A stretch of 51,697 nucleotides of DNA from Pseudomonas sp. KK4 (GTDB lineage: Bacteria; Pseudomonadota; Gammaproteobacteria; Pseudomonadales; Pseudomonadaceae): contig NZ_LYVP01000033.1 in assembly GCF_001984065.1 (NCBI RefSeq), positions 1 to 51,697 on the forward strand. Reading direction: 5' to 3'. Within the stretch, counting starts at the first letter, position 1. Every line of letters starts with the position of its first letter. Both the position numbers and the translations under genes were made by a program. The notes below the pieces were generated by a model, which worked only from the letters and a program-made list of their open reading frames with translations, had not been told where the DNA came from and searched no databases. Shown here piece by piece: positions 36,924 through 45,715 of this stretch.

Positions 36924-37571
36924 TTACCGGCCATTTGTCAGCGACCCCGGCTCCATGACCGTCACCCGTTGTGAACTTAAATCGTAGGCAACGCAGCAAC
37001 GGGGGCCGCCTCGTTTGGTTCGCTGCCTGGAAAACTTGAGCAGGCACTCTTTCAGCGATTTTTCCAACGCCCGGTTGGTCAGCAATACAACCAGATCGGT
37101 CTTTCCCTCCTGGGGTTTTTTAACCTTGTCCAGCAAGGCGCTGAATTCCACTCGGCTGTTCATCCAGCGTGCGTCGATGATGTGCATGTCTTTCAATAAC
37201 GCAGGCAAGCGAATGTGATTGAGCAGGCGGGCTTGTTCGGGTGGTGCCTGGGTGCTGCAAGATGAAGCGCCCGACCCTGGGGATTTCACCGCGGCGTTAC
37301 TGTCCTGCGGATCGACTTCATCCATGGCCTTGAGGAAGTTTTCGTCTTTTTCAAAGTCCGAAGGCGAGTACAGCGACCGGTAATTGAAGTTGAGAGTGGC
37401 GAAGAAAAGGAACAATAGATAAAACGGAAAGCTGATCAGAAACCACACATAGATTTCTCTTTCATCGTTATCGAGGAATGGCAGAGAAATGGCGGCGGAA
37501 GTTTCAGACAGTGTTGCGAATGTCGCGATGAGCGTCATGGGGTTGGTCATTCGTTTCTTGAGTCTGGTCAT
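36924..37571 (-). CDS. unrecognised membrane-anchored hypothetical protein
   Basis: 215-aa protein I do not recognise. One clear membrane segment lies at about residues 40-62 (IYVWFLISFPFYLLFLFFATL), and a hydrophobic run near 12-32 could be a second. A variable Asp/Ser/Pro-rich linker (85-115) and a soluble C-terminal part of about 100 residues follow (LVVLLTNRALEKSLKECLLKF, RCCVAYDLSSQRVTVMEPG). The start is uncertain; the ATG at 37550 is an alternative. Composition is more AT-rich than its neighbours, hinting at horizontal origin. It is divergent from the response regulator. Confidence 0.55.
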   Translation of the reverse strand: MTRLKKRMTNPMTLIATFATLSETSAAISLPFLDNDEREIYVWFLISFPFYLLFLFFATLNFNYRSLYSPSDFEKDENFLKAMDEVDPQDSNAAVKSPGSGASSCSTQAPPEQARLLNHIRLPALLKDMHIIDARWMNSRVEFSALLDKVKKPQEGKTDLVVLLTNRALEKSLKECLLKFSRQRTKRGGPRCCVAYDLSSQRVTVMEPGSLTNGR

Positions 37572-38023
37572 ATTGAATACTCATGGCTTTTGTCGATGCC
37601 CGCTTGATTGGTTTTGAGTTGAGATCACTGTTGTTGGGTTTCGATTTTTCGATTGGGTTAATAATTATCCATGCATGATTTTTTGCTGTAAGAGCAAGTA
37701 GATGCTCGGTGTGTGATATTTCCGGAGTTGATCTGGCAGCCCTGAAGTTTGGTTGCCTTTGATACAGCGATGCACGTGCCCACTGTTTTTTCAGGTCCGA
37801 ACCGGAAGCAAACCGATACGGAAAACCACTGGCGCCATAAGGCAATCAAGGGGATACATTTTTCGCGACGTTGGGTTCGATGAAATTTTGTAAGATTAAT
37901 CCGCGTTTCTTGTAGGGAATGTCTCTCGGTGCGGGTCGCCGGGTGGCGCGGCATGCCATGGGTGAAACGACTAGGCTATTGTGCGGGCTCTAAAAATTCG
38001 AACAGCGAAAATTGGACTTGCCC

Positions 38024-38650
38024 ATGAATAAAGTGCTGATCGTGGATGATCACCCCGTCATTCGTCTTGCGGTGCGTATGCTGATGGAACGTCATGGCTA
38101 CGAAGTTGTTGCGGAAACCGATAACGGGGTGGATGCATTGCAACTGGCGCGCGAATGCATGCCGGATATTGTCATTCTGGATATCGGGATACCCAAACTG
38201 GACGGGCTGGAAGTCATCGCGCGACTGTCATCGACGGCAATGCCGATGAAGGTGCTGATATTGACTTCCCAGGCACCGGGGCACTTTTCCATGCGCTGTA
38301 TGCAAACGGGGGCTGCCGGCTATGTCTGCAAGCAGCAGGATCTCACCGAGCTGCTCAGTGCAATAAAGGCAGTGCTTTCCGGCTACAGCTACTTTCCCAA
38401 TCAAGCCCTGCATACGGTGCGTGCAAGTTTGGGCAATGCCAGCGAGGCCGAAATGGTGGATCGTCTCTCCGGGCGAGAAATGATGGTGTTGCAACAGTTG
38501 GCCCGAGGCAAGACCAACAAGGAAATTGCCGATGGCATGTTTTTGAGCAACAAGACCGTCAGCACTTACAAGACGCGGTTGTTGCTCAAGCTCAACGCGC
38601 GTTCACTGGTCGATCTGATTGAGCTGGCTCAACGCAATGGAATAGTGTGA
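38024..38650 (+). CDS. BvgA/EvgA-type LuxR-family response regulator
   Basis: 208-aa two-component regulator. The receiver domain (1-120) has the acidic pocket Asp8-Asp9, phosphoacceptor Asp53 (VILDIGIPKLDGLEVIARL), Thr/Ser81-82 and Lys103. The LuxR helix-turn-helix (147-205) reads LSGREMMVLQQLARGKTNKEIADGMFLSNKTVSTYKTR. This is closest, by memory, to BvgA (nearly identical at DIGIPKLDGLEVIARL and MFLSNKTVSTYKTRLL). No sensor kinase is adjacent, so it is an orphan here. The ATG at 38024 has a GGA nearby; an upstream TTG is less likely. The spacer 37572-38023 is AT-rich and shows no other gene. Confidence 0.85.
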   Translation: MNKVLIVDDHPVIRLAVRMLMERHGYEVVAETDNGVDALQLARECMPDIVILDIGIPKLDGLEVIARLSSTAMPMKVLILTSQAPGHFSMRCMQTGAAGYVCKQQDLTELLSAIKAVLSGYSYFPNQALHTVRASLGNASEAEMVDRLSGREMMVLQQLARGKTNKEIADGMFLSNKTVSTYKTRLLLKLNARSLVDLIELAQRNGIV

Positions 38651-38707
38651 CTTTATCGACGGAGACGATTCGCGATGAGCGCGCATTTATCGCAGTACGG
38701 CGCAATG

Positions 38708-38733
38708 AAAAAAGCCTCCGTAACGGAGGCTTT
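38708..38733 (-). terminator. intrinsic terminator of the nth/PA3496-type transcript
   Basis: AAAGCCTCCG (38711-38720) / CGGAGGCTTT (38724-38733) with an A-run at 38708 that reads as T on the minus strand. It could also weakly end the response-regulator transcript. Confidence 0.75.
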
Positions 38734-38739
38734 CAGGTG

Positions 38740-38919
38740 TCATAAGTCAAAATCGTAATCGGCCAATTGCTTTTGCAGTCGGCGCTCCTCCAGAAGATTG
38801 TCGATGGTGCGGCGCTTGCTCAGGTTGGTTTTCGCTACTTCGACCACCGGATCGGCATCATCAGCTTCAACGGCAGCGAATTCATCATCTACGTCCAATT
38901 GCTCTTTGCCAGTGCTCAT
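38740..38919 (-). CDS. PA3496-family small protein
   Basis: A 59-aa protein: MSTGKEQLDVDDEFAAVEAD at the start and RRTIDNLLEERRLQKQLADY near the end. It matches the small PA3496-type proteins found beside nth in pseudomonads (labelled putative envelope integrity protein; experimental support unknown to me). It is acidic in the first half, basic in the second, and likely helical. GGAG lies 7 bases before the ATG. It follows nth by 106 bp and ends at a terminator. Confidence 0.75.
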   Translation of the reverse strand: MSTGKEQLDVDDEFAAVEADDADPVVEVAKTNLSKRRTIDNLLEERRLQKQLADYDFDL

Positions 38920-39025
38920 TTAGTTACTCCAGGCTAAGACGGCCTTTGGCGCTCCTTATATCGACAATCCTACGGCGGGTAAAAAAGATTTTTTCAATCG
39001 GCGTATCGGTATTTTCAATAGCGCC

Positions 39026-39664
39026 TCAATCGTCGGAGGTCTTTTGCTTGTATTCGCACAAGTCTTCGATCCGGCAGCTGCCGCAGCGTGGCTTGCGGGC
39101 CAGGCACACATAGCGCCCGTGAAGGATCAGCCAGTGATGGGAATCGAGCAGGTATTGCCTGGGCACGAACTTCATCAATTTTTTTTCCACCTCGACCACA
39201 TTCTTGCCCGGAGCAATGCCGGTGCGGTTGCTGACCCGGAAGATATGGGTGTCGACCGCCATCGTCAGCTGACGGAATGCCGTATTGAGCACCACGTTGG
39301 CGGTCTTGCGGCCCACGCCGGGCAGGGCTTCGAGCTCTTCGCGGGTTTGTGGCACTTCGCCCGCGTGACGCTCCACCAGCAAGCGACAGGTCTCGATCAC
39401 GTTTTTCGCCTTGCTGTTGAACAAGCCGATGGTCTTGATGTATTCCGACAACCCTTCGACGCCCAGTGCGTGAATCGCAGCAGGTGTATTGGCGACGGGA
39501 AACAGTTTGGCCGTGGCTTTGTTGACGCCGACATCGGTCGATTGCGCCGAAAGAATCACCGCGATCAGCAACTCGAACGGTGATGAATAAGCCAGTTCAG
39601 TCTTCGGCTCCGGATTGTCTTCATGCAGCCTGCGGAATATTTCCAGACGTTTTGCGGCATTCAT
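39026..39664 (-). CDS. nth: endonuclease III
   Basis: 212-aa base-excision-repair glycosylase/AP lyase for oxidised pyrimidines. Catalytic Lys120 in LPGVGRKTANVVL (helix-hairpin-helix) and Asp138 in MAVDTHIFRVSNR are visible. The [4Fe-4S] ligands Cys187, Cys194, Cys197 and Cys203 form the C-x6-C-x2-C-x5-C pattern. The gene follows rnfE by 25 bp, as in many gammaproteobacteria. Confidence 0.97.
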   Translation of the reverse strand: MNAAKRLEIFRRLHEDNPEPKTELAYSSPFELLIAVILSAQSTDVGVNKATAKLFPVANTPAAIHALGVEGLSEYIKTIGLFNSKAKNVIETCRLLVERHAGEVPQTREELEALPGVGRKTANVVLNTAFRQLTMAVDTHIFRVSNRTGIAPGKNVVEVEKKLMKFVPRQYLLDSHHWLILHGRYVCLARKPRCGSCRIEDLCEYKQKTSDD

Positions 39665-39689
39665 GGGCGGTGAGTTTCCTCGAAAACGA

Positions 39690-40199
39690 TCATTGTTCAG
39701 ATGTTGGACGGTGCCACGCCTGCCAGGCGGCGATCAACAGTCCCAGCAGAATGAAACCGCCAGGGGCCAGCGTGGCCAGGTGCAAGCCACCGTCGGCGCC
39801 CAACTGGCGCAGCACGCTCACGCCCACCATCAGGGCGCCGAATGCGCCACACAGGCGCAGGCGATCGCGCCAGGCAGTCCGCAAGAATCCGCCGTGCTCC
39901 AGCACGACACATTGCAACGCGATCAGCGCTGAATAAATCCCCATCTGTTGATGCCATTGCAGTGACCACACCTGCAGGCCGAGCTCTGCGCAAGTGGTCA
40001 GCGTGGCGGCGACGATCACGCTCGCCAGCACATGCGTCGTTGCCAGCAAGCGCGAGCGCAACGCACTCATCACAGCGCCAAAGGCACAGACCACAACGAT
40101 GAACATCAGGCATAGGCCCAGTGCACTCATCAGCGAGCCGGTGGCGCCGACCAGCGGGGCAAGCATCAAGGCGTGCTGCAACGGCGGTGATTTACTCAT
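39690..40199 (-). CDS. rnfE: Rnf-complex membrane subunit E, shortened
   Basis: 169-aa integral membrane protein aligned to RnfE/RsxE, which is 200-235 aa in relatives. The loop between the last two helices is much shortened (SVLRQLGADGGLHLATLAPGGFILLGLLI). In the family, two cysteines help bind the intramembrane [2Fe-2S] cluster. The first (GLCPL) is Ala14 in ALMLAPLVGA here, while the second (TNC) is kept as Cys97 in IALQCVVL. Overlaps the rnfG stop by 8 bp. Confidence 0.85.
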   Translation of the reverse strand: MSKSPPLQHALMLAPLVGATGSLMSALGLCLMFIVVVCAFGAVMSALRSRLLATTHVLASVIVAATLTTCAELGLQVWSLQWHQQMGIYSALIALQCVVLEHGGFLRTAWRDRLRLCGAFGALMVGVSVLRQLGADGGLHLATLAPGGFILLGLLIAAWQAWHRPTSEQ

Positions 40200-40803
40200 G
40201 GGAAGGCCCCTCGAGCAGTGATTGCCGGTGTGTGTCGAAATAGCGAAGCGCGTCGTGGGTGGCGTTGATCACGGCTCTGGAGGTGATGGTCGCCCCGGCG
40301 ATCTGGTCGAATTGTCCCTGGTCTTTCTTCAAGGCCCAGCCTTTGTCGTCCGGCTCGACGAGGGATTTTCCGGAAAACAGCGAGAGCCATGCATTGGGCC
40401 ATTCGGCGATCCTGGCGCCCAGCCCCGGCGTTTCGGTCTGTTCGAGGGTCTTGACCCCGAGCAGCCTGCCATTGAGATCGATGGCGATCAGCAACTCGAT
40501 GCTTGCCGCATACCCCCTCGTCTGGCTGCGCAGTAACACGGCAGTGGCCTGGCCGGTCCGGGTCGCGCGCCATCCGCCCTGCAGCGTACTGGTGCCCAAC
40601 GCGGTGTCGTCCAGGCTGAGCGGTTGTTCCAGCGGCAAGTTGTCGTAGCTGTCGCGGGGCAGCAGGTCCAGCAGTTTGTCACTGTCGATCAGGCGTTGTT
40701 CTGCCGCAATGCGTGGCGCGCTGTTGTACTGCGCGACGTAGCTCAGCCCGATCCCCAGAGCGGCCAGCAACGCCAGAACGAAAACGCTCGATCCGCGGTT
40801 CAT
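40192..40803 (-). CDS. rnfG: Rnf-complex flavoprotein subunit G
   Basis: 203-aa protein with one N-terminal membrane helix (SSVFVLALLAALGIGLSYVA) and a periplasmic FMN-binding domain. The flavinylation motif FDQIAGATITSRAV is intact, with Thr172 the expected FMN site attached by ApbE. The ATG at 40803 overlaps the rnfD stop by 4 bases (ATGA), and a much longer open frame upstream is not genuine. It is normal in length (206 aa in E. coli RsxG). Confidence 0.9.
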   Translation of the reverse strand: MNRGSSVFVLALLAALGIGLSYVAQYNSAPRIAAEQRLIDSDKLLDLLPRDSYDNLPLEQPLSLDDTALGTSTLQGGWRATRTGQATAVLLRSQTRGYAASIELLIAIDLNGRLLGVKTLEQTETPGLGARIAEWPNAWLSLFSGKSLVEPDDKGWALKKDQGQFDQIAGATITSRAVINATHDALRYFDTHRQSLLEGPSHE

Positions 40804-41786
40804 GGTGCGGTCCGCTCCTGCCGGGTGGCGACAAGGCGCTCCAGCGCCGGCACACCGAGGTTCATCAACAGCACGGCAAAGGCCACCCCATCCGGGTAAC
40901 CGCCCCATGTGCGAATCACATAGGTCAGCAGCCCGACGCCGGTTCCGAACAACAGTCGCCCGCCAGGTGCCTTCGCGCCGGATACCGGTTCGGTGACGAT
41001 GAAAAACGCGCCCAGCATGCTGGCGCCGCTGAGCAGATGAAACAGCGGCGAGCCATTGGAGTCCGATCCCGAGCCGTTCCAGCACAACAGGCTGATGATG
41101 AACAGGCTGGCAAGCATGCCGACCGGCGCATGCCAGCTGATGACTTGTCGCTGCAGCAGAAATGCGCCGCCCGCCAGAAATGCCAGGTTGACCCATTCCA
41201 CCCCCCGTCCACCGAAGTGGCCGAACGCCTGGTTGCTCGAGAATAGTTCGTCCATGGTCAGGCTTTTGTTGATCCGCAGGCTGTCCAGCGCCGTGGCGCG
41301 GACCCAGGCATCGGGTGCATGGCCGAAGCCGAACACCTGTTGCAGACCGCCCCACAGATCCATGCCGTGGGCCGCGGGCCATTGGGTCATCTGTTGGGGA
41401 AAAGTCACCATCACCAGGGCAAAACCGAGCATCGCCGGGTTGAAAGGGTTGCTGCCGACACCGCCGTACAGGTGCTTGCCGAACAGCATGGCCGAGGCGA
41501 CGGCACTGACCGTCAGCCACCAAGGGCAGTAGGGCGGTAACGCAAGGGCCAGCAGCGTTGCGCTGACGAGGGCACTGCCATCGCTCAACGTCGGCTTGAG
41601 CGCCCGCTTGCGCAAGTGCAGCACCGCGGCTTCCACGACCAAGGCACCGGCGCTCGCCAGCAGCAGATTGATCAACACCCCCCAGCCGTATAGCCAGAAC
41701 AACGCCAGCATGCCAGGCAGGGTCGCCAGCAGCACCGTTTTCATCGCCTGCTGCAGGCGTGTGTCGACCGACTCAAGGGGTTGCAT
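40800..41786 (-). CDS. rnfD: Rnf-complex membrane subunit D
   Basis: 328-aa polytopic protein of the NqrB/RnfD family (about eight helices: 15-45, 75-105, 115-130, 210-330 region), ending in [24 protein letters not shown], a well-conserved family segment. RnfD normally carries a covalent FMN on Thr in SGATPL. The equivalent here is [10 protein letters not shown] (159-168), keeping Thr165 but losing Gly and Pro. It overlaps rnfB by 14 bases and rnfG by 4. Confidence 0.88.
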   Translation of the reverse strand: MQPLESVDTRLQQAMKTVLLATLPGMLALFWLYGWGVLINLLLASAGALVVEAAVLHLRKRALKPTLSDGSALVSATLLALALPPYCPWWLTVSAVASAMLFGKHLYGGVGSNPFNPAMLGFALVMVTFPQQMTQWPAAHGMDLWGGLQQVFGFGHAPDAWVRATALDSLRINKSLTMDELFSSNQAFGHFGGRGVEWVNLAFLAGGAFLLQRQVISWHAPVGMLASLFIISLLCWNGSGSDSNGSPLFHLLSGASMLGAFFIVTEPVSGAKAPGGRLLFGTGVGLLTYVIRTWGGYPDGVAFAVLLMNLGVPALERLVATRQERTAP

Positions 41787-42789
41787 GGGCGTCCACCTGG
41801 CGTTCGGCTTCGCGCACGGCGAGTTCCAGGGCTTCTAACTGCGCGGTGGAGGCTTGGGCGGCCTGGGCTTTTTTCAGTTCGGAGCGACGCATGGCCAGCT
41901 GGATCTTCGCCCGATTCAAATCGGCGTTCTTTGCTGAAGCGGTCACGGGAGCAATCGCAGGTGCAGGCGGCGCGCTGCGTTCCAACTGCGCCAAGGCCTG
42001 TTCGGCGGCTTCGAACTGTTGTTGCAGCACAATCAACTGCGACTGCTGCTCGAAGGTCGGCGGGTGGCCGAACGCCTTGAGGGATTTGGTCAATTGCGCG
42101 CGGCTCATCGCCACATCGATCCTGGCTTTCTTCAAGGCGGCATCGGCGTTGGCCGCTTTCTGCGCCCGAACTCGCTCAAGGGCCGCCTGCACCGGATCGA
42201 GGCTGACTTCATTGGGCTGAACGGCCCGTTGGGCGCGGGCCTGACGTTCGGCGATTTTCTGTTGTTCTTCCCTTTGCAAACGGGCATTGCGTTGCTCGAA
42301 GCGGCGCCGCGCGTGATTGCGCTTGGCGGCCCTGGCCCGTTGCTCTTCAAGGCTGAACGCCATGCCACCGACAATCGGCAGCACCGTGGCCGTCGGCAGC
42401 GGGCGCATCTCGATACAGTCCACCGGGCAGGGCGCCACGCACAGATCGCAACCGGTGCACTCATCGATGATCACCGTGTGCATCAGCTTGGCGGCACCGA
42501 CGATGGCATCCACCGGGCACGCCTGGATGCATTTGGTGCAGCCGATGCACTCGGCTTCGCGAATGTAGGCGATCTGCGCCGGTGCTGAACCCCGGCTGAC
42601 ATCCAGCTCCAACACCGGCACGTTCAGCAGTTCGGCCAGGGCGTTGATGGTTTCTTTACCGCCCGGCGGGCACTTGTTGATTGGCTCGCCACTGGCGATG
42701 CCTTCGGCGTAAGGCTTGCATCCGGGATGCCCGCACTTGCCGCATTGGGTCTGCGGCAACAGGGCGTCGATGCGTTGAATCAGACTCAT
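41773..42789 (-). CDS. rnfB: Rnf-complex Fe-S subunit B with an RnfC-like tail
   Basis: 338-aa protein. The N-terminal part (residues 1-130) is Rnf[15 protein letters not shown] with Cys16, Cys19, Cys24 and Cys40, and two ferredoxin motifs (Cys81/84/87/91 and Cys111/114/117/121). It lacks the N-terminal membrane anchor of usual RnfB. Residues about 145-338 form a charged Ala/Arg/Gln-rich helical tail ([36 protein letters not shown]) resembling the end of RnfC. The gene overlaps rnfD, leaving no room for rnfC. The rnfA stop overlaps its start (ATGA). Confidence 0.9.
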   Translation of the reverse strand: MSLIQRIDALLPQTQCGKCGHPGCKPYAEGIASGEPINKCPPGGKETINALAELLNVPVLELDVSRGSAPAQIAYIREAECIGCTKCIQACPVDAIVGAAKLMHTVIIDECTGCDLCVAPCPVDCIEMRPLPTATVLPIVGGMAFSLEEQRARAAKRNHARRRFEQRNARLQREEQQKIAERQARAQRAVQPNEVSLDPVQAALERVRAQKAANADAALKKARIDVAMSRAQLTKSLKAFGHPPTFEQQSQLIVLQQQFEAAEQALAQLERSAPPAPAIAPVTASAKNADLNRAKIQLAMRRSELKKAQAAQASTAQLEALELAVREAERQVDAHATP

Positions 42790-43355
42790 GTTTTGATCAG
42801 TCCGGTGAATCCGAGAAAAGCCACTGCGATCAGTCCGGCACCGATCAGGTCGATGGGCAGGCCGCGAAAAGGCAGGGGAATATCATTGTCGAGTGTGCGT
42901 TGACGCAAGTCGCTGAACAGACTGAGCACCAGCCAGAACCCGAGCCCGGCCCCCAGGCTCAGGGCGGCCGCAGCCAACCAGCCTTTGTCGTTCTGCACAC
43001 TGAGCAGCGCCAGCCCGAGCACGCCGGCGTTGCCCAGCAACAGCGGCCACAACCCCTCGAACGACAGTGTTGAGAACAGCCGCGACAGGCCGCTAAGCAG
43101 CGGAGCGATCAGCAGCACGCTCAGGGGCAGCAATACAAACAGGCGCAACCCAGTGATCTGCAGCGGCACCAGCAACCAGTGATAGAACGCATGACCAAGT
43201 ACACCGACGATCAGCATCAGGCAGGTGGTCGCGATGCCCAGGGCATGAACCTGCCGACGTCGGGCCGCCAACAACGGATCGACACCCAGCGGCCAGTGCA
43301 ACGCGAGGTTGTTGATCAGGGCGGTGCTGACAAGCATTAGCAGTGCTTCGGTCAT
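42786..43355 (-). CDS. rnfA: Rnf-complex membrane subunit A lacking its cluster cysteines
   Basis: 189-aa six-helix protein aligned to RnfA/RsxA (193 aa in E. coli) along its length: [45 protein letters not shown]-like [12 protein letters not shown]. The two family cysteines that ligate the [2Fe-2S] cluster are gone: the GLCPF position reads LGVDPL (Asp26), and TTNCAVLG reads LGNAGVLG (Ala110). The start at 43355 lies 15 bp from a REPIN; the RBS is weak. First gene of the cluster. Confidence 0.88.
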   Translation of the reverse strand: MTEALLMLVSTALINNLALHWPLGVDPLLAARRRQVHALGIATTCLMLIVGVLGHAFYHWLLVPLQITGLRLFVLLPLSVLLIAPLLSGLSRLFSTLSFEGLWPLLLGNAGVLGLALLSVQNDKGWLAAAALSLGAGLGFWLVLSLFSDLRQRTLDNDIPLPFRGLPIDLIGAGLIAVAFLGFTGLIKT

Positions 43356-43370
43356 GATCGTGCCGGCGTT

Positions 43371-43470
43371 TGTAGGAGCGAGCTTGCTCGCGATGGACTC
43401 AAGGCCGCGGTGTTCAACCTGTGGCCACGCATTATCGTTGACGACCATCGCGAGCGAGCTCGCCCCCACA
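43371..43470. repeat. REPIN, family 2, in front of rnfA
   Basis: Left arm GTAGGAGCGAGCTTGCTCGC, core TATCGTTGACGACCATCGCG, right arm AGCGAGCTCGCCCCCACA. It starts 15 bp before the rnfA start codon on the other side, so it would lie in the 5' untranslated region or promoter of rnfA. Confidence 0.9.
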
Positions 43471-43530
43471 GGGAATGGGCTGACGCTCAGGCATTATCCG
43501 GCAAGGACGGAGGGTGGGCCAGACATGAAA

Positions 43531-43563
43531 ATCCCACAGTCGCGTCAGGCACGACTGTGGGAT
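43531..43563 (-). terminator. intrinsic terminator of metG
   Basis: ATCCCACAGTCG (43531-43542) / CGACTGTGGGAT (43552-43563), 12-bp stem followed on the minus strand by TTTTC. It separates metG from the rnf genes. Confidence 0.8.
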
Positions 43564-43580
43564 CGGGTTACCGCGTTGCC

Positions 43581-45632
43581 TTACTTGATCCGCTGACCAG
43601 GCTTGGCGCCGCTGTCCGGGCTCAACAGGTAGATTTCTTCACCGCCGGGACCTGCCGCCATCACCATGCCTTCGGAGATGCCGAACTTCATTTTCCGTGG
43701 CTTGAGGTTGGCGATCATCATGGTCAGGCGACCATCGAGCTTGGACGGATCCGGGTAGGCGCTCTTGATCCCGGAGAACACGTTGCGTTGTTCGTCGCCG
43801 ATGTCCAGGGTCAGGCGCAACAGTTTGTCGGCGCCTTCCACGTGTTCGGCCTTGACGATCAGCGCCACGCGCAGGTCGACTGCGGCAAAGGTGTCGAAGT
43901 CGATTTCCGGCGACAGCGGGTCCTTGGCCAGCTCGCCGTTGCCGGCGGGTTGGGCCTGGCCGGTGTCGGTCTGACTGGCGGTCAGGTCTTCTTTCGAAGC
44001 GTCGGTCATGGCTTGCACCTTGACCGGGTCGATCCGGGTCATCAACGGCTTGAACTCGTTCAACTGGTGATTGGCCAGCCAGATCTGATGGTCGTTCCAG
44101 GTCAGTGGCGCGACGTTCAGGAACGCCTCGGCGTCGGCAGCCAGCAGCGGCAGCACAGGCTTGAGGAAGATCACCAGTTGACGGAACAGGTTGACGCCGG
44201 TGGCGCAGATGGCCTGCACCTCATCCTGCTTGCCTTCCTGTTTGTTCAGCGACCACGGCGCCTTGTCGGCGATCCAGGCGTTGGCGCGGTCGGCCAGGGC
44301 CATGATTTCGCGCATGGCACGGGCGAAATCGCGGGCTTCATAGGCGTCGGCGATGCCTGGCGCAGCAGCCAGGAAGGCTTCGGTCAGTTCCGGCGCGGCG
44401 TTGGTGTCGACCATCAGGCCGGCATTGCCCTTGTGGATGAAACCGGCGCAACGGCTGGCGATGTTGACGACTTTGCCCACCAGGTCGGAGTTGACCTTCT
44501 GCACGAAGTCTTCGAGGTTCAGGTCCAGGTCGTCGACGCCACGGCTGAGCTTGGCCGCGTAGTAGTAGCGCAGGTATTCCGGCGACAGGTGGTCCAGGTA
44601 GGTGCGGGCCTTGATGAAGGTGCCACGGGACTTGGACATTTTCTGACCGTTGACGGTCAGGTAGCCGTGCACGTTGATGCCGGTCGGCTTGCGGTAGCCC
44701 GCGCCTTCGAGCATGGCTGGCCAGAACAGGGCGTGGAAGTTGACGATGTCCTTGCCGATGAAATGGTACAGCTCGGCGGTGGAGTCCTTGCCCCAGAACG
44801 CGTCGAAGTCCAGCTCCGGCGTGCGGTCGCACAGGTTCTTGAAGCTGGCCATGTAGCCGATCGGCGCATCGAGCCACACGTAGAAGTATTTGCCCGGCTC
44901 ATCGGGAATTTCGAAACCGAAATACGGCGCATCGCGGGAGATGTCCCACTGTTGCAGGCCGGCGTCCAGCCATTCGGCGATCTTGTTCGCCACGGCGTCT
45001 TGCAGGGTGCCGCTGCGGGTCCAGGTTTGCAGCATTTGCTGGAAGTCCGGCAACTTGAAGAAGAAGTGCTGGGAATCCTTGAGCACCGGGGTGGCGCCGG
45101 AGATTGCCGACTTCGGATCCTTCAGGTCGGTCGGGGCGTAGGTGGCGCCGCATTTTTCGCAGTTGTCGCCGTACTGGTCTTCTGTGCCGCACTTCGGGCA
45201 GGTGCCCTTGATGAAGCGGTCGGCCAGGAACATTTTCTTTTCCGGGTCGAAATACTGGGTGATCGAGCGGGTGGCGATGTGCCCGGCGTCGCGCAGCTTC
45301 AGGTAGATATGGCTCGACAGCTCACGGTTTTCTTCGGCGTGAGTGGAGTGGAAGTTGTCGAAGTCCACCAGGAAGTCGGCAAAGTCGGCGCTGTGTTCAG
45401 CCTGGACGTTGGCGATCAGTTGTTCCGGGGTGATGCCTTCCTTTTCCGCGCGCAGCATGATCGCCGAACCGTGGGCGTCGTCGGCGCAGACATAAATGCA
45501 TTGGTTGCCGCGGTGCTTCTGGAAGCGCACCCACATATCGGTCTGGATGTATTCCAGCATATGGCCAAGGTGAATCGAACCATTGGCATAGGGCAGGGCG
45601 CTGGTGACGAGGATCTTGCGTGGCTCGGACAT
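43581..45632 (-). CDS. metG: methionyl-tRNA synthetase
   Basis: 683-aa class I synthetase. The HIGH-type motif is HLGH (21-24, [11 protein letters not shown]), followed by a zinc knuckle with [18 protein letters not shown] (Cys-x2-Cys pairs) and the KMSKS motif in [12 protein letters not shown]. The C-terminal OB-fold tRNA-binding domain (about 575-683) is [24 protein letters not shown]. Normal length for the two-zinc E. coli-type enzyme. It runs toward the rnf cluster but ends at a terminator before it. Confidence 0.98.
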   Translation of the reverse strand: MSEPRKILVTSALPYANGSIHLGHMLEYIQTDMWVRFQKHRGNQCIYVCADDAHGSAIMLRAEKEGITPEQLIANVQAEHSADFADFLVDFDNFHSTHAEENRELSSHIYLKLRDAGHIATRSITQYFDPEKKMFLADRFIKGTCPKCGTEDQYGDNCEKCGATYAPTDLKDPKSAISGATPVLKDSQHFFFKLPDFQQMLQTWTRSGTLQDAVANKIAEWLDAGLQQWDISRDAPYFGFEIPDEPGKYFYVWLDAPIGYMASFKNLCDRTPELDFDAFWGKDSTAELYHFIGKDIVNFHALFWPAMLEGAGYRKPTGINVHGYLTVNGQKMSKSRGTFIKARTYLDHLSPEYLRYYYAAKLSRGVDDLDLNLEDFVQKVNSDLVGKVVNIASRCAGFIHKGNAGLMVDTNAAPELTEAFLAAAPGIADAYEARDFARAMREIMALADRANAWIADKAPWSLNKQEGKQDEVQAICATGVNLFRQLVIFLKPVLPLLAADAEAFLNVAPLTWNDHQIWLANHQLNEFKPLMTRIDPVKVQAMTDASKEDLTASQTDTGQAQPAGNGELAKDPLSPEIDFDTFAAVDLRVALIVKAEHVEGADKLLRLTLDIGDEQRNVFSGIKSAYPDPSKLDGRLTMMIANLKPRKMKFGISEGMVMAAGPGGEEIYLLSPDSGAKPGQRIK

Positions 45633-45715
45633 GGGGCTCGGCTACTTGATGAAACGGAGGTCGGCCACTATAAAGCGGTGGCGTTAATTTTTCACCCTGT
45701 GCGCCTGTTTCATTG

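Noticed and set aside
36924..38650. Toxin-antitoxin or phage-defence island
   Set aside because: The AT-richer segment has only a membrane protein and a response regulator; no nuclease, toxin, helicase or known defence domain was seen.
39690..43355. Decayed rnf pseudogenes
   Set aside because: All five frames are open, overlap in register and keep RnfB Fe-S motifs and the RnfG flavin motif, which random decay would not preserve.
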